Source: Tamarix chinensis (lineage: Eukaryota > Streptophyta > Magnoliopsida > Caryophyllales > Tamaricaceae). From it: a stretch of 64,000 nucleotides of DNA. Both the position numbers and the translations under genes were made by a program. Positions 45,797 through 56,187 of the stretch are shown piece by piece. The first letter of the stretch is position 1. Every line of letters starts with the position of its first letter. A model generated the notes under the pieces. It was not told the DNA's origin. It ran no database searches and saw nothing but the letters and a program-made list of their open reading frames with translations. Where the stretch lies: positions 66,019,245 through 66,083,244 of the forward strand of contig CM060175.1 of the NCBI GenBank assembly GCA_030549775.1, written 5' to 3'.

Positions 45797-46212
45797 AGTT
45801 GTCTACAAGGAGTAACCAAGCCTGTGTTAGCCTCATTCTGAAGATGAAAAATGTCATGGAGTTAAAGGACTTTAGACCGATAATCATGGTTGGAAGCTAC
45901 TACAAAATCTGAGCTAAGATTCTAGCTAGAAGGATCCAGTTTGTTATGACAAATATCATTAATGAAAACTGGTTAACTTTTGTGTAAGGTAGAAATATAC
46001 TAGATGGAGTGTTAGTTGCTAACGAGACAATCAATTCTTGCCTTAAAGAAAAGATAGAACAATTTATATTTAAAATAGAATTTCTTAAGGCATACGACAC
46101 ATGTCTTGAGACTTCATTTTGTGGGCTTTAGAGGAAATGGGCTTCCCAAGTAAGTAGAGATCATGGATTAAGAGGTGTATTAATGGCTCCCTATCAAGGC
46201 CTTTCCATCTTT
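45797..46212 (+). pseudogene. LINE segment 3 (reverse transcriptase, fingers/palm)
   Basis: Reverse transcriptase of the L1-type LINE: RSNQACVSLILKMKNV, MELKDFRPIIMVGS, ILARRIQFVMTNIINENW, GRNILDGVLVANETINSC and FLKAYDT (family FKKAYDT/S). It ends in frame with RCINGSLSRPFHLF, just before an insertion. A few stops occur. The order matches RT blocks 1-4. Confidence 0.85.
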
Positions 46213-46215
46213 TTA

Positions 46216-47170
46216 TATGTTTTATATCCTTTTAATTTTAACTTTTGACTTTTAATTTGAACAAAGAATAATTATAAATTTATGTTTAATTGATAATATT
46301 TTTTATATTTAATTATTTGATCTAAAATGATAAAATTATTATAGTATATGATAGCTTGTCGTATTTTTGGCCCGCACTTTTCGATACAAACTCATATGTA
46401 CGCAATTCAAATGGATATAGAAAGAAAAAAAATTTATATTTATAACTTTTATTTCTAATTATTTTCTCTAAATTAGAATTTAATAGATTAAATATTAGGC
46501 ATATAGCTGATAATATATCACAAGTTGAAGAATTGATTGTGATAATTTTAAGAATTTTTTTATAATCTTCTTTTATTTTATTTTTTTCCTTTTCTTTTTG
46601 CAGCTAATAGATAGTAGCATGGTACCCGCAAAATATGTCAACAAGTAAAGAAATAGAAATAAAAAGGTTAGTGAAATTTCAAAAGCTCCGGCACTCCAAG
46701 AATCGTGCACCTACATGAAAAAGAAAAATGAGAAAAAGTTAGCCCATAATTGCATGGAGAAAAAAGGGCAGTGAAGGACAAAATAAAAAAAGCCCATCAT
46801 ATTAGTAAAATAGGGAAAATTTCTTTACAGTCTATTTAGGTGAAATTAATAGGATAAAAATCAAAATAGTTGTAAAGTATTTAGTTCCAAATATAAAATT
46901 TTATGTACATATAATTATACTAATATGTATACCTAATTATATATAAATGTACACGTAATATTCTCTATATATACATGTATATTAGAATACAAAAAAAATA
47001 GACTAAATACTAAATATATTGACTAAGTTTAATTACTTTGATCCAAATGGACCACCAACTATTTTTTCCAATGACAGGACTGGGCACGCATAGTACAGAG
47101 AGCAGGAAAAAGAGACGGTAGAGAGAGAAGGGCGACAGAAAAGGGCACACGGGCCGAAAATTTCAAAAAT
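46216..47170. repeat. Unclassified repeat P, copy 1
   Basis: Matches 50530-51286 over about 700 bp: CCTTTTAATTTTAACTTTTG, then TTTTTGCAGCTAATAGATAG, GCATGGTACCCGCAAAATAT, TCCAAGAATCGTGCACCT and GAGAGAAGGGCGACAGAAA. The TTTTTGCAG context looks like an intron acceptor but no known protein follows. It interrupts the LINE. A MITE-like insertion (46813-47071) is present here and absent from copy 2. Confidence 0.75.
46813..47071. mobile_element. MITE-like insertion (259 bp) defined by an empty site
   Basis: Repeat P copy 2 reads AAAATA directly into TGACAGG (near 51185-51197); copy 1 has 259 bp between them. The insert begins GGGAAAATTTCTTTACAG and ends ATTTTTTCCAA, and its ends are rough inverted repeats (GTCTATTTAGG versus GTCCATTTGGATC). 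A TA target would suit a Tc1/mariner Stowaway-like MITE, but the duplication is not clean. Confidence 0.6.
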
Positions 47171-47390
47171 AGAGAGAGAAACGAGAATGGTGGTGAAGAT
47201 AAATTTTTGGATAAATAAAAAATAATTATTTATTCGATTGGTTAATTAAAATTTTATTTATATTTATTTTTTATTTTTTTACCATTTCAGATATATATAT
47301 TTGTTTTATATTTTTATATAATTTATTTATTTATTATGTTCAGCTAAACAATTATTGTTGGAAAATAAATTAAATTCCTAAATTATGACT

Positions 47391-47432
<42 letters not shown>

Positions 47433-47466
47433 TTACATGATTTTCATTTGACTCTATTTTAATACT

Positions 47467-47526
<60 letters not shown>

Positions 47527-48290
47527 CTATAAAATAGATTTATATAGTGCATGTCTTATTTTAACTTCGTCATAGTAATAGACTAATAGTATGTAGAATT
47601 ATATATTTTTTAGATGACTATATAAATATGTTAGAATTTATGTGTTTAAATTATGCTTAGATTAGATAATAATTTATCTCAATAGTTTTGTAATTCTAAC
47701 TAGATTAGTAAAATATTACGATGCTTGTTGATCGAATGAGGGAAATACAACTAGGCACACTTGAAATAATAGTTTGGGTACTTAAATTAATATCATCTCA
47801 CTTGTGCTTAATATTTTGAATCTAGTTAAATATAGAAGCTATTTATTACAACTATATTGTTAGAATTTAATAAGATTTAATATTGAAGCTTTGTCATGTT
47901 AATTATTATAGGGTATTACTATATATTTATTTTTGGCTTGCAATTTGGTTAGTCTCTTTCTTGTGATTAAAAAAATTACTAAGAAATTATTTTTATATAT
48001 TAACCTAAGATAGTGGTGGATTTTGACTTTTCTAGCACGTTCATTATATTTTTATTTATCCATATTTATTTTCTTATTTGATTTTATTTGGTTTTTATTA
48101 TTTTCAATGTTAAACCCTCATAATTGTGTTTTTTCTTACTATCTATCTTTGTATGATTTAGAATTATTTATTTATTCATGTGCTAGCTAGATTAAAGTGA
48201 GTCATTTTAATCTCTAGTCTAGAATGATACCCTTATTTACTAATATTACAATTGACAACAAAAGAATTTAAATTGTGTGTTAGTTACGGC
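47171..48290. other. AT-rich insertion remainder with long (TA)n
   Basis: Unrecognised AT-rich sequence still inside the LINE. It contains (TA)n runs at about 47395-47427 and 47470-47521, among the longest in the window. The right border with the LINE is near 48280-48290. Confidence 0.4.
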
Positions 48291-49322
48291 TACACCAAAT
48301 AGATGTTTGAGAAAGGCAATAGAGATGAAGTTGTGGAAGCCAACAGAAATAAATGGTGGGAGAATGGTGGTTTCATATTCACAATTTGTGAGCAATACAC
48401 TAATAATGTGCATTGCAAAAAAATGATACCTTAAAAATATTAAGAGTATCCTTCTTGATTTTTATATTGCATAGGGGCTGAAAGTAAATTACAACAAGAA
48501 TTATATATTTGGTCTGAATGTTTCAGATAATAGGTTAGGAGCATTATGGAGCTGTTAAGGTGCAAAGTTGGAAGCCACCCAACAACTTATCTTAGCCTTC
48601 CCTTTTGTGTCAAGGATCATGAAAAAGGAATTTGGGAGATAATGGTGAGTAAAATGAAGACAAAGCTCATGGGCTAGAAAAACAAGTACTTATCAATGGG
48701 TAGTAGATTGGTGTTGATTAAATTGTTGTTGTCATTGATACTGAATTATCATATGTCAATTTTACCTATGCTTAAGTGAGTAGAAAAATAAATGATTAGG
48801 ATTTAAAGGAGGTTTCTATAGGGTATACATGTAGTCGACAGTCATAAATTAACTACAGTGAAGTGGGAAATTCTTTAAGAGCACAAACGAAGAGGTGGAT
48901 GGGGAATAAGATGTCCAAGATATAGTATTACAGGGTGCCTATTAAAGTGGATATGGAGATTTAATCAGAAGGATAAAGCACAGTAGAAAGATCTTATGGA
49001 TGTTAAATATAGAGGAAGATTTGATGGACACTCGATATAATGGAAAACACCCAAGAAAGGAGGACTTTGGCAAAGTATTGGCAAATTTGTGTTAGAAGAC
49101 AATGACAATTTACACCTTATTCTGAAGGGGATTCGATATGGAGTGGGCAACGATAAACAATATAATTTTTGGATGGATATTTAGATATAGGATATTCCAA
49201 ATACTTTCCTCTTTAGCAATGAATACTAAAGCAAAGATGGTTAAGATGGGGGTATCGACCAAATATGTGTAGAATTGGTGTTTTGCCTAGCAACAAAGAT
49301 TGTTAGCATGAGAAGAGGAACA
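48291..49322 (+). pseudogene. LINE segment 4 (RT active site, thumb and zf-RVT)
   Basis: Resumes the LINE with LRKAIEMKLWKPTEINGGRM and then QFVSNTLIM, where intact elements have QFADDTLIM: both catalytic Asp residues are replaced (FVSN). GLKVNYNKNYIFGLN, KVGSHPTTYLSLPFCVKD, KYLSMGSRLVLIKLLLS and LNYHMSILPM follow, typical of the plant LINE thumb, then FDGHSIQWKTPKKGGLWQSI. The zf-RVT region begins near 49210 and is cut at 49322 by LTR-derived sequence. About 25 residues of RT are missing at the junction with segment 3. Confidence 0.82.
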
Positions 49323-49725
49323 TGAAACACCCTTGATTTACCAGCCAAATTTTTTTATTATGTGAAAACATTAATTACCAAATTGTTGGGTGCTACCGCT
49401 ACACTTAGCATAAATCCGACTCCCTCGCCTTTCTTACTCCAAGTTCTAAGGCTAAAACAAACTATAACCTAAGTAAAACAAAGGAAATAGAATAATATAT
49501 AATAGAAGTTACGAATAAATGTTGTAGTACAATAGTAATTATAGAAAGGGATACAAGAGTCCAAATAAAAACCGATCATAGCCAAAAACCAACACCTGAG
49601 AATATATCACTAGTTTGTCCTAACTCTTAGATCTGAAGGCCCACTCTAAAAGTAAAACATCTTTCCAAAGACCCCACTTATCATTCTCATTCTTATATGG
49701 TAAATGCTACTTGATGAGCCGTACT
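49323..49725 (-). mobile_element. Fragment of the giant-LTR family (D1)
   Basis: Starts TGAAACACCCTTGATTTACC, followed by GCTACCGCTACACTTAGCAT and AAGTTCTAAGGCTAAAAC, the same order as the first 150 bp of LTR-A/B. It then has a decayed copy of the region before the hairpin module (TCATTCTCATTC) and breaks off at CCGTACTG, inside the module. Confidence 0.55.
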
Positions 49726-50520
49726 GTAATAATCTAAATTTTTACTAAACCTAATCCTGTATAAGTATTACCTTAACACAATTCTAATCTAAAAAAAAAA
49801 TTATTTTAGCCTTACCTAATTCTTTAATTCCAAAATCTTAATCTAACCCTAATCTTTAACCCAGGTAAATTATATTTTCTTAACCTAACCTTAATTCCGG
49901 TTAATTTATATCATTAATCTTATCTATTTTAGCTAATCAAATTTAACCTAACCTAATCCTAAACTTAAGCCATTTCCCCTTTTTCTTTTCTTTCTCCCTT
50001 TTCCTTTTCCTTCCTTCTACACAACTACCACCTCCTAGCATCATCTCCCATCTCATCCCATTGAATTTTGCTCCTCCCCCTTCATGCCCCCACCACTCCT
50101 TTGTGCCTCTACCATGCTGATCACCATCATCCATCATCCCCTATCATTCTTCCTCTTTCACACCACCACCACCACACACACACACACATGCTACCTTCTC
50201 CTCTCTCCCTACCCCATTTATTGCCTCATTTATCATCCCATTTTTCTTTGTTGAGCATCACCTACCCGATCTTCTTCTTGTTGTTGCTTTGTTCCATCGA
50301 CCAAGCCATCACAACCATGACCATGCACCACTACAACCACCAAGCACCATCATGGCTTAGTAAAACAACCACCTCAACCATCCCATCAACCCCCTCACCG
50401 TCACCGACCATTGTTACCCACCATCGTCTCTTTCTCCTCTTCAACGTGGTCTTTGACAAGGGGATCCATTATCTTCTTGTTTTTTTTACTATAGCAACAA
50501 GGTCCCGAATAATGATGAAT
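49726..50520 (+). other. Pyrimidine-rich, LTR-like sequence (D2)
   Basis: CCTAACCTAA-type words, then C/T-rich sequence with CAC and CA repeats (near 50160-50190). Composition matches the 5' part of LTR-C (40975-41285) and 1080-2000. The 167-residue Ser/Pro/His-rich open frame from 50068 shows no domain I recognise and is probably a composition artefact. Confidence 0.35.
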
Positions 50521-50529
50521 ACATATTTG

Positions 50530-51286
50530 TACATACTTTATACCCTTTTAATTTTAACTTTTGGTTTTTGATTTAAACTATATATGAAAATAATTATAAA
50601 TTTATGTTTAAGTAATAATAATCTTATATATTTAATTATTTGAGCTAAAATAAAAAAATTCCCATAGCATATGCTAACTTGTTGTATTTTGACCATAACT
50701 TTTCCATACAAACTCATATTTACATTATTTAAATTGATATAAAAAGATAAAAATGATATTTATAACTTTTATTTCTAATTATTTTCTCTAAATTGAAATT
50801 TATTATATTATAAATTGGGCATACAGTTGTAGCTGAAAATATATCATAAGTTGAAGAATTGTTTGGAATAATTTTAAGAATTTTTTTATCTAATCTTCTT
50901 TTGTTTTTTCCTTTTCTTTTTGCAGCTAATAGATAGTAGCATGGTACCCGCAAAATATGTCAACAAGTAAAGAAAAAGACATGAAGATAGAAAGAGTTAC
51001 TTCTATCCTACGGAATACCTGCACAAAGAAACCAATATAAAAAGATCATCGAAATTTCAAAAGCTCCAGTGCTCCAAGAATCGTGCACCTGCATGAAAAA
51101 GAAAAGAGAGAAAAAGTCAGCCCACAATTGCACAGAGAAAAAGGGCAGTGAAGCACAAAATAAAAAACCGGTCATAGTAGTAAAATATGACAGGACTAGG
51201 CACGCCACGCACAGAGAGAATGAAAAAATGCCGGCAGAGAGAGAAGGGCGACAGAAATGAGCACAGGGACAGAAAAATTCAAAAAT
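50530..51286. repeat. Unclassified repeat P, copy 2
   Basis: Second copy of 46216-47170, same orientation, without the 259-bp MITE-like insert. Ends at TTCAAAAAT like copy 1, after which the flanks differ. Confidence 0.75.
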
Positions 51287-52152
51287 CGACCACCTCTCAC
51301 ACAACTACAACCCATCCCATTGCCTTAGCAATTTCATAGAGTTCATTAATGGTAGGAAGAGTATCGCGTATATATACACTGTTAATATATTTTGTTTTAA
51401 TAAAATTGTCATTATTATTTTTAAGGATAAAGTATTTTATATATATTAATCCTAAAGTCTGGTCCATATTAATTAGGCATAAAATTTGGGCATAAAATTT
51501 ATAATGTACAGTAATATGTTAGTAATTAAGCCTAACCTATACCTCTCTACCTAATTCTTGATGGTAGAATTAGATTTAAGTATGTGTGTATAGAAACATG
51601 TGTCAAGCAAATGATAATGAATTATTGAGTAATAAAATTTATTAGTAATTAATTACTCATTATCTTTGAATTTGAAAAAGGGAAAAAAAAGTGGCATGCA
51701 CTCTTATGGTTATGATCATATTCTCTTTGGCTTTTTTTTTTTTTTTTCAACATACAAACAAGTACATGAAGAGAGAAAAGTAGGAGGATTTCTTCTTCAA
51801 TAATTCAAGTGCAATTTCTGTTGCAAATCAAAGAGAAAAAGAGAAATAAAGAAAGGTCCCTATTTTTCGTTTCTCGTAAAGGAAGCACGCACCATCGGAT
51901 TTGAGAAAGAGGGAGTAGAACCGATAATTATTATTGCATTCGTTATTTCTATAATTTTTCGTGTTGATAATTCCATCAATGGTTGGAGGTACGCTATATA
52001 TAATTTATATATAGTATTATATACTCTTAATTCCGCATAAAGTTTGTTCATTCGTGTATTAGGATTTCACACAAAGTTTAATTTGATTGTGCATGAATTC
52101 GTATTAATATTATGTTATTTATATTATTCATGCCACATTATTGTCTAATATT
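51287..52152 (+). mobile_element. 5' LTR remnant of second copia element
   Basis: Lies directly before a primer binding site, so its right end must be an LTR end. The last part (about 51700-52150) has the look of R/U5: T-rich tract at 51730-51748, then mixed sequence ending near TTGTCTAATA. The left border is not known; (TATA)n sequence near 51370-51440 could be promoter. Confidence 0.5.
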
Positions 52153-52165
52153 TGGTATCAAAGCC
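52153..52165 (+). other. Primer binding site of second copia element
   Basis: TGGTATCAAAGCC, one base from the plant initiator Met tRNA complement TGGTATCAGAGCC. Followed by a long leader and gag on the plus strand. Confidence 0.85.
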
Positions 52166-52258
52166 TGTTAAGGCCTCTGCCTTGATTAATTTGTGGTTGT
52201 GCGTGCATAATTATGGCAAATTAAAGTTGGCATTTTCATGTTCATTGATGACCGGCAT

Positions 52259-52530
52259 TAGGGCTGTAAATGAGTTGAGCCAGTTCGGTATTCGGCTCGT
52301 TAAAAGCTCGGTTCGGCTTGTTCGTTTAATTAAACAAGCCTCAAAATGAGGCTCGGGCTCGGCTCGTTTATTAAACGAGCCGACCTCAAACAGGAAAAAG
52401 CTCGGCTCAGTTCGGCTCGTTCGTTTAGTTAAACGAGCTGAGCCCAAACAACATTTTAGGCTCGTTTAGTTAAATGAGCCAAACCCAAGCCTGGGGGTAT
52501 TCGGCTCGGCTCGGCTCGTTTACAGCCCTA
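52259..52530. mobile_element. hAT-type MITE (272 bp) with perfect 8-bp duplication
   Basis: Terminal inverted repeats TAGGGCTGTAAATGAG and TAGGGCTGTAAACGAG (one mismatch in 16), flanked by ACCGGCAT at 52251-52258 and 52531-52538. The interior consists of GCTCGGCTCG and GGCTCGTTTA words in both orientations. It sits in the copia leader, so it inserted after the copia element. Confidence 0.93.
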
Positions 52531-52708
52531 ACCGGCATAGGTGTGCTTTTGTGCACAGTTGACCCGTGTTCGTTGTCGTTCTTTTTCCAACAAAAAAAAT
52601 AGTTGAAAGACTCATTCGTTGGGGCTTGATACCGCGTTCCATGGCATGCCGTTGTACGCTCGTTGCCATCCGAACTGCACGCACAATTTGGTATATAGGT
52701 GTGTTCCA

Positions 52709-52846
52709 TTTTTTTTATTGGTAAACTGAGCGTGTAATATGCCATTGGCATAAAATTGAGCGATAGAGTGCGGCCATTGGGGATAGATCTCACAACCTCC
52801 ATGTCGCCCATACCATGCCATAACCACTTGTGCTACTTGAGTCCTG
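52709..52846 (-). mobile_element. tRNA-like SINE
   Basis: On the minus strand it starts GACTCAAGTAGCACAAGTGG (A-box like), then GTTATGGCATGG, GGAGGTTGTGAGATC followed by TATCCCC (degenerate B box), and ends TTTACCAATAAAAAAAATGG, an A-rich tail. Flanks GTGTGTTCCAT and GTTTGTTTCAT match at 9 of 11 positions and may be the target duplication. Size of about 140 bp is normal for plant SINEs. It also lies within the copia leader. Confidence 0.6.
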
Positions 52847-52849
52847 TGT

Positions 52850-53204
52850 TTGTTTCATGAACTATTTGATTGATATTATGCGTTACTGGTAGCCTTTTTG
52901 GCTTATATTTGTGCCGTTTGGCACAATCATGCCGTGCTCCTATCTTAGGTCATGTTTGGCTTATTTTATTTCACGGTTTTATTCCCATGTTCCTTAAGGT
53001 TGTGTTTGGATATTTTTTAAATTTATTTATTTAAGTATCATATGTGATAGTATAATTTTATGTGATTTTGGACTTAGCCACAACACTCCTAATCATATAA
53101 AATTATACATTGATGTGTTTAATTTAATTTGTCACATATGGTTAATATGATACTAATTTCAATATATTTTATGTATATAATAAATGTTGTCCCACATGAT
53201 CATT

Positions 53205-53246
<42 letters not shown>

Positions 53247-53523
53247 CATTGGATTAAAATATTAAGTCATTATTCTCAATTTCCCTGCAAGGATTGAAGG
53301 ATTATGAGATGACTTAATAGTTTTAATATTGAGATGCATGAGTCTATTTGAATTAAATACTCAGTCGACAGGGAGTTTTAATGTCTTTAATCCATGTTAG
53401 TTGTATTTTTAATATGCTATACATTGGTACAACATATATATATTTATATGTTTTGGCTTCAAATTGATTGTGAGCATGTATATGTGTTTAAATTTTACTG
53501 CAAATTGTCCTAGTTTATATTCG
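52850..53523 (+). other. Leader of second copia element with (TA)n
   Basis: Untranslated leader between PBS and gag, lengthened by the MITE and SINE insertions and by a (TA)n run at about 53210-53243. No open frame of interest. Confidence 0.5.
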
Positions 53524-54350
53524 ATGTCTGATCTTAACGTTGAGGTCCCAAGTTGAAAGGGGACAACTATAAGGTTTGGAAGGAGAGGATTCTCCTAAAG
53601 TTTAGCTGCTGTGACATGGATGAAGCTATTGAATACCCAAAGCCTGTGATAACTGATGAAATAACTGAGGATGAAAAGGCTGCACATGAGCAATGGATGA
53701 AAGCCAATTGCATAATCTGAATGTACATAAAGACTAAGATGTCTCCTTCCATCAGAAGCTTAGTTGATCATCATCAAGATGTCAATGACTTGCTAAGGGC
53801 TATAGATGAACAATTCATCCATTCTGATAAGGCCTTAGCTAGTACCTTGATAATGAAGTTTTCATCCATAAAGCTCACTACAGTTAAGGGTGTGCGTGAG
53901 CACATCATGAAGATGCGGGATTTAGCAGCACAACTCATGTCTCTAGAGGTTGACATGTCAGATGCCTTCCTAGTTCATTTCATCTTGAATTAGCTCCCAT
54001 AGGAATACACTCCATTAAAGGTCACCTATCATACACAAAAGGAAAAATGGTCAATCAATGAACTAATAACCATGTGTGTGCAAGAGGAGAAAAGACTCTT
54101 GATGGATCATGTGGAGATAGTGATGATGACAACCAAGGGTAAGGAAAGGAAGAAGAAAGCAGACCAAAAGGATAAAGGCAAGGTACCATCCCAGGGTGAG
54201 ATAAAGAAGCATTCTAGGTGTTTCTTCTGTAAGAAGAAGGGACACATGAAGAAGGATTGTGTTAAGTATAAAGCCTAGATTGTGAAGAAAGGTAATGTAA
54301 CCTCTTTGGTATGTTTTGAATCTCATACAGTAGATACAAATCACAACACC
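53524..54350 (+). pseudogene. gag: Copia Gag with zinc knuckle (second element)
   Basis: Starts MSDLNVEVP at 53524; after a one-base frame change near 53549 it reads LKGDNYKVWKERILLKF, the UBN2/DUF4219 Gag start. DDLLRAIDEQF-like and MKFSSIKLTTVKGVREHIM segments follow, then EYTPLKVTYHTQKEKWSI, and finally the zinc knuckle CFFCKKKGHMKKDC (CX2CX4HX4C intact). In-frame stops lie at 53718, 53991, 54000 and 54276; the last sits where Trp is usual. The sequence runs to VCFESHTVDTNHNTYTIG and then stops matching copia; protease, integrase and RT are absent because gypsy sequence begins at about 54360. Confidence 0.85.
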
Positions 54351-54359
54351 TACACCATA

Positions 54360-55943
54360 GGATATTTTAGCTAAGCTATTAGGGTTTGATTTTGAAGTCT
54401 AATATAAGAAGGGGCACAAAATAAGGTATCTAATGCACTCTCGAGAGTCAACAATTTAGAAATGCTAGCCATGGCGTTGAAAGAAGAGTCATTTGATATA
54501 CAAAAGCTTCTGTGGTCCACTGATCCAGATCTGTAAACTCATATACAATCTATTATGGATAATCTAGGATCTCATTCCCAATATACGTGGGTTCATGATC
54601 AACTTAGAATAAAGGGAAGATTGGTGGTGGGTGATTCTCCACCCCTAAAGGCTTGCATCCTACACTAGCTACATGATTCTCCTGTAAGAGGACACTCTGG
54701 GCGGGATGCTGCTAAGCTGAGGGTTAAAGCATTGTTTCATTAGAAAGGGTTAACCAAGGATGCCTACACTTATGTAAGGAATTGAAATGTATGACAAGCT
54801 TGCAAATATGACAATGCAACATCTCCAGGGTTTTTACAACCTTTATGAATACCAGAGAGAGTATAGCCTTCGGTTTTATGGGATTTCATAGAAGGTCTAC
54901 CTCCTTCCTTTCATAAAGAGGTTATCTTTGTGTTTGTAGATTGATTGAGAAAATCAGATCATTCCTCCCTCTTAATCACCCTTATATAGCCTTGATTATG
55001 GCTCAAACATACCTCGACCATATTTTCAAGATTCATGGTCTACCTGATTTGATAGTCTCAAGTAGAGATCCCATATTTCTCAATGATATGTGGACTCAAT
55101 TTTTCAAGCTGTAGGGGGTTTAATTACTAAGATCATCGGCATATCACCCTTAAATGGACAGACAAATGGAAGTTGTCAATCATTGTTTGGAAACATACCT
55201 CCATTACATGTGTCATGTTTTCCCATCTATATGGAGTAAATGGTTACCTCTAGCTAACTGGTGGTACAATACTACCTATCATTCTTCTATACAGTCCACA
55301 CCTTATGAGTTCTATATGGCCAACCACCACCATTGCATTTGCCATATTTACTAGGGGAATCTCTTAATGCCATAGTTAATAGAACCCTACAACAATTGGA
55401 ATTTGTGATTAAACTCTTAAGTCTCAATTGTTGAGGGCACATAACAAAATGGTCCAAATAGCCAACAAGAATAAAAATGAGTGGACTATTCAACTTGGTG
55501 ATTTTTTTCTTCCTAAAGCTTCAACCATATAGGTAGAAATAAGCTATTCACCACCCCAATTTCAATCTCAGTACTAAATACTATAAACCTTATCGAGTGA
55601 TAGATAAATTTAGAGTTGTGGCATATAAGCTATAATTATCTCCCCGTTCACAGATTCATGATGTATTTCATGTGTTGCAACTTAAACCATGCCACAATCC
55701 CATGAAGCTTTGCGATCCTGATTATCAGAGAAGATCCTATGTTGGATCATTTTCCAGAAGCGTTTATTGATAGATAGATGGTTCGAATGGGGGAAATAGC
55801 TACTATGCAAGTCTTAGTTAAATGAAAAAACTTCCTGGCGTCAGAAGCTACGTGGGAATACCTCTCTGATCTCCTCAAATGCTATCCTACATTCTGACCA
55901 TAGTTCCCACCTTTGAGGACAACGGTTCTAGGAGGGAAAGTTA
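54360..55943 (+). pseudogene. pol: Ty3/gypsy chromovirus pol 3' part with chromodomain
   Basis: Begins inside RNase H (AKLLGFDFEV, then YKKGHKIRYLMHSRES, family ADALSR). The integrase zinc finger follows (LHDSPVRGHSGRDAAKL, VKALFH, then TYVRN with both zinc-binding Cys codons now TGA). The core shows WDFIEGLPPSFHKEVIFVFVD, then VSSRDPIFLND where the catalytic Asp of VSDRDPIF is Ser, then RSSAYHP and EVVNHCLETYL with the Glu kept. WSKWLPLANWWYNTTYHSS, the GPF-like end (KYYKPYRVIDKF, IHDVFHVLQLKP) and a chromodomain (MVRMGEIATMQVLVK, EATWEYLSDLLK) follow. The chromodomain directs insertion to marked chromatin in chromoviruses. Many stops; RT, protease and gag are absent. Short LTR and sequence suit a Reina-like lineage. 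Confidence 0.85.
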
Positions 55944-56164
55944 TGATATCAGAACATTTGTTGATTTCGTTATTTTGTTAGTTGTCGATCAATTTTTGTT
56001 AGTTTTGTTATGTAATAGCTGGCCATTTGGTTAAGTTGTTAGCCGTGGATATGTTGATGCTTTATATAGTAGAAGAAGAGGCTGGTATATATATATGATA
56101 AATATATCCTTCTTCTACATTCATCTTTGTTTATTTATTCTCTCTTCTCCTCTATTTCCTACTA
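55944..56164 (+). repeat. Chromovirus LTR (about 220 bp)
   Basis: Starts TGATATCAGAACATTTG just after a purine tract (GGTTCTAGGAGGGAAAG, near 55924-55940) and ends at CTCTATTTCCTACTA. A TATATAGTAGAAG box near 56063 would be its promoter. It is unusual in being followed by a primer-site-like sequence. Confidence 0.75.
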
Positions 56165-56180
56165 TAGTATTAAAGCTCGG
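56165..56180 (+). other. Decayed primer binding site after chromovirus LTR
   Basis: TAGTATTAAAGCTCGG differs from TGGTATCAGAGCTCGG, the initiator-Met primer site, at three positions, each a C-to-T or G-to-A type change. A PBS is expected after a 5' LTR, not after a 3' LTR. Confidence 0.6.
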
Positions 56181-56187
56181 TCAATCT

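Noticed and set aside
46216..48290. Repeat P copy 1 plus following sequence as a solo LTR of the second copia element
   Set aside because: Sequence after the shared 700 bp does not match the copia 5' LTR remnant, and no matching termini were found.
50068..50571. 167-residue Ser/His/Pro-rich open frame
   Set aside because: C-rich low complexity next to LTR-like sequence; no domain and no conserved copy.
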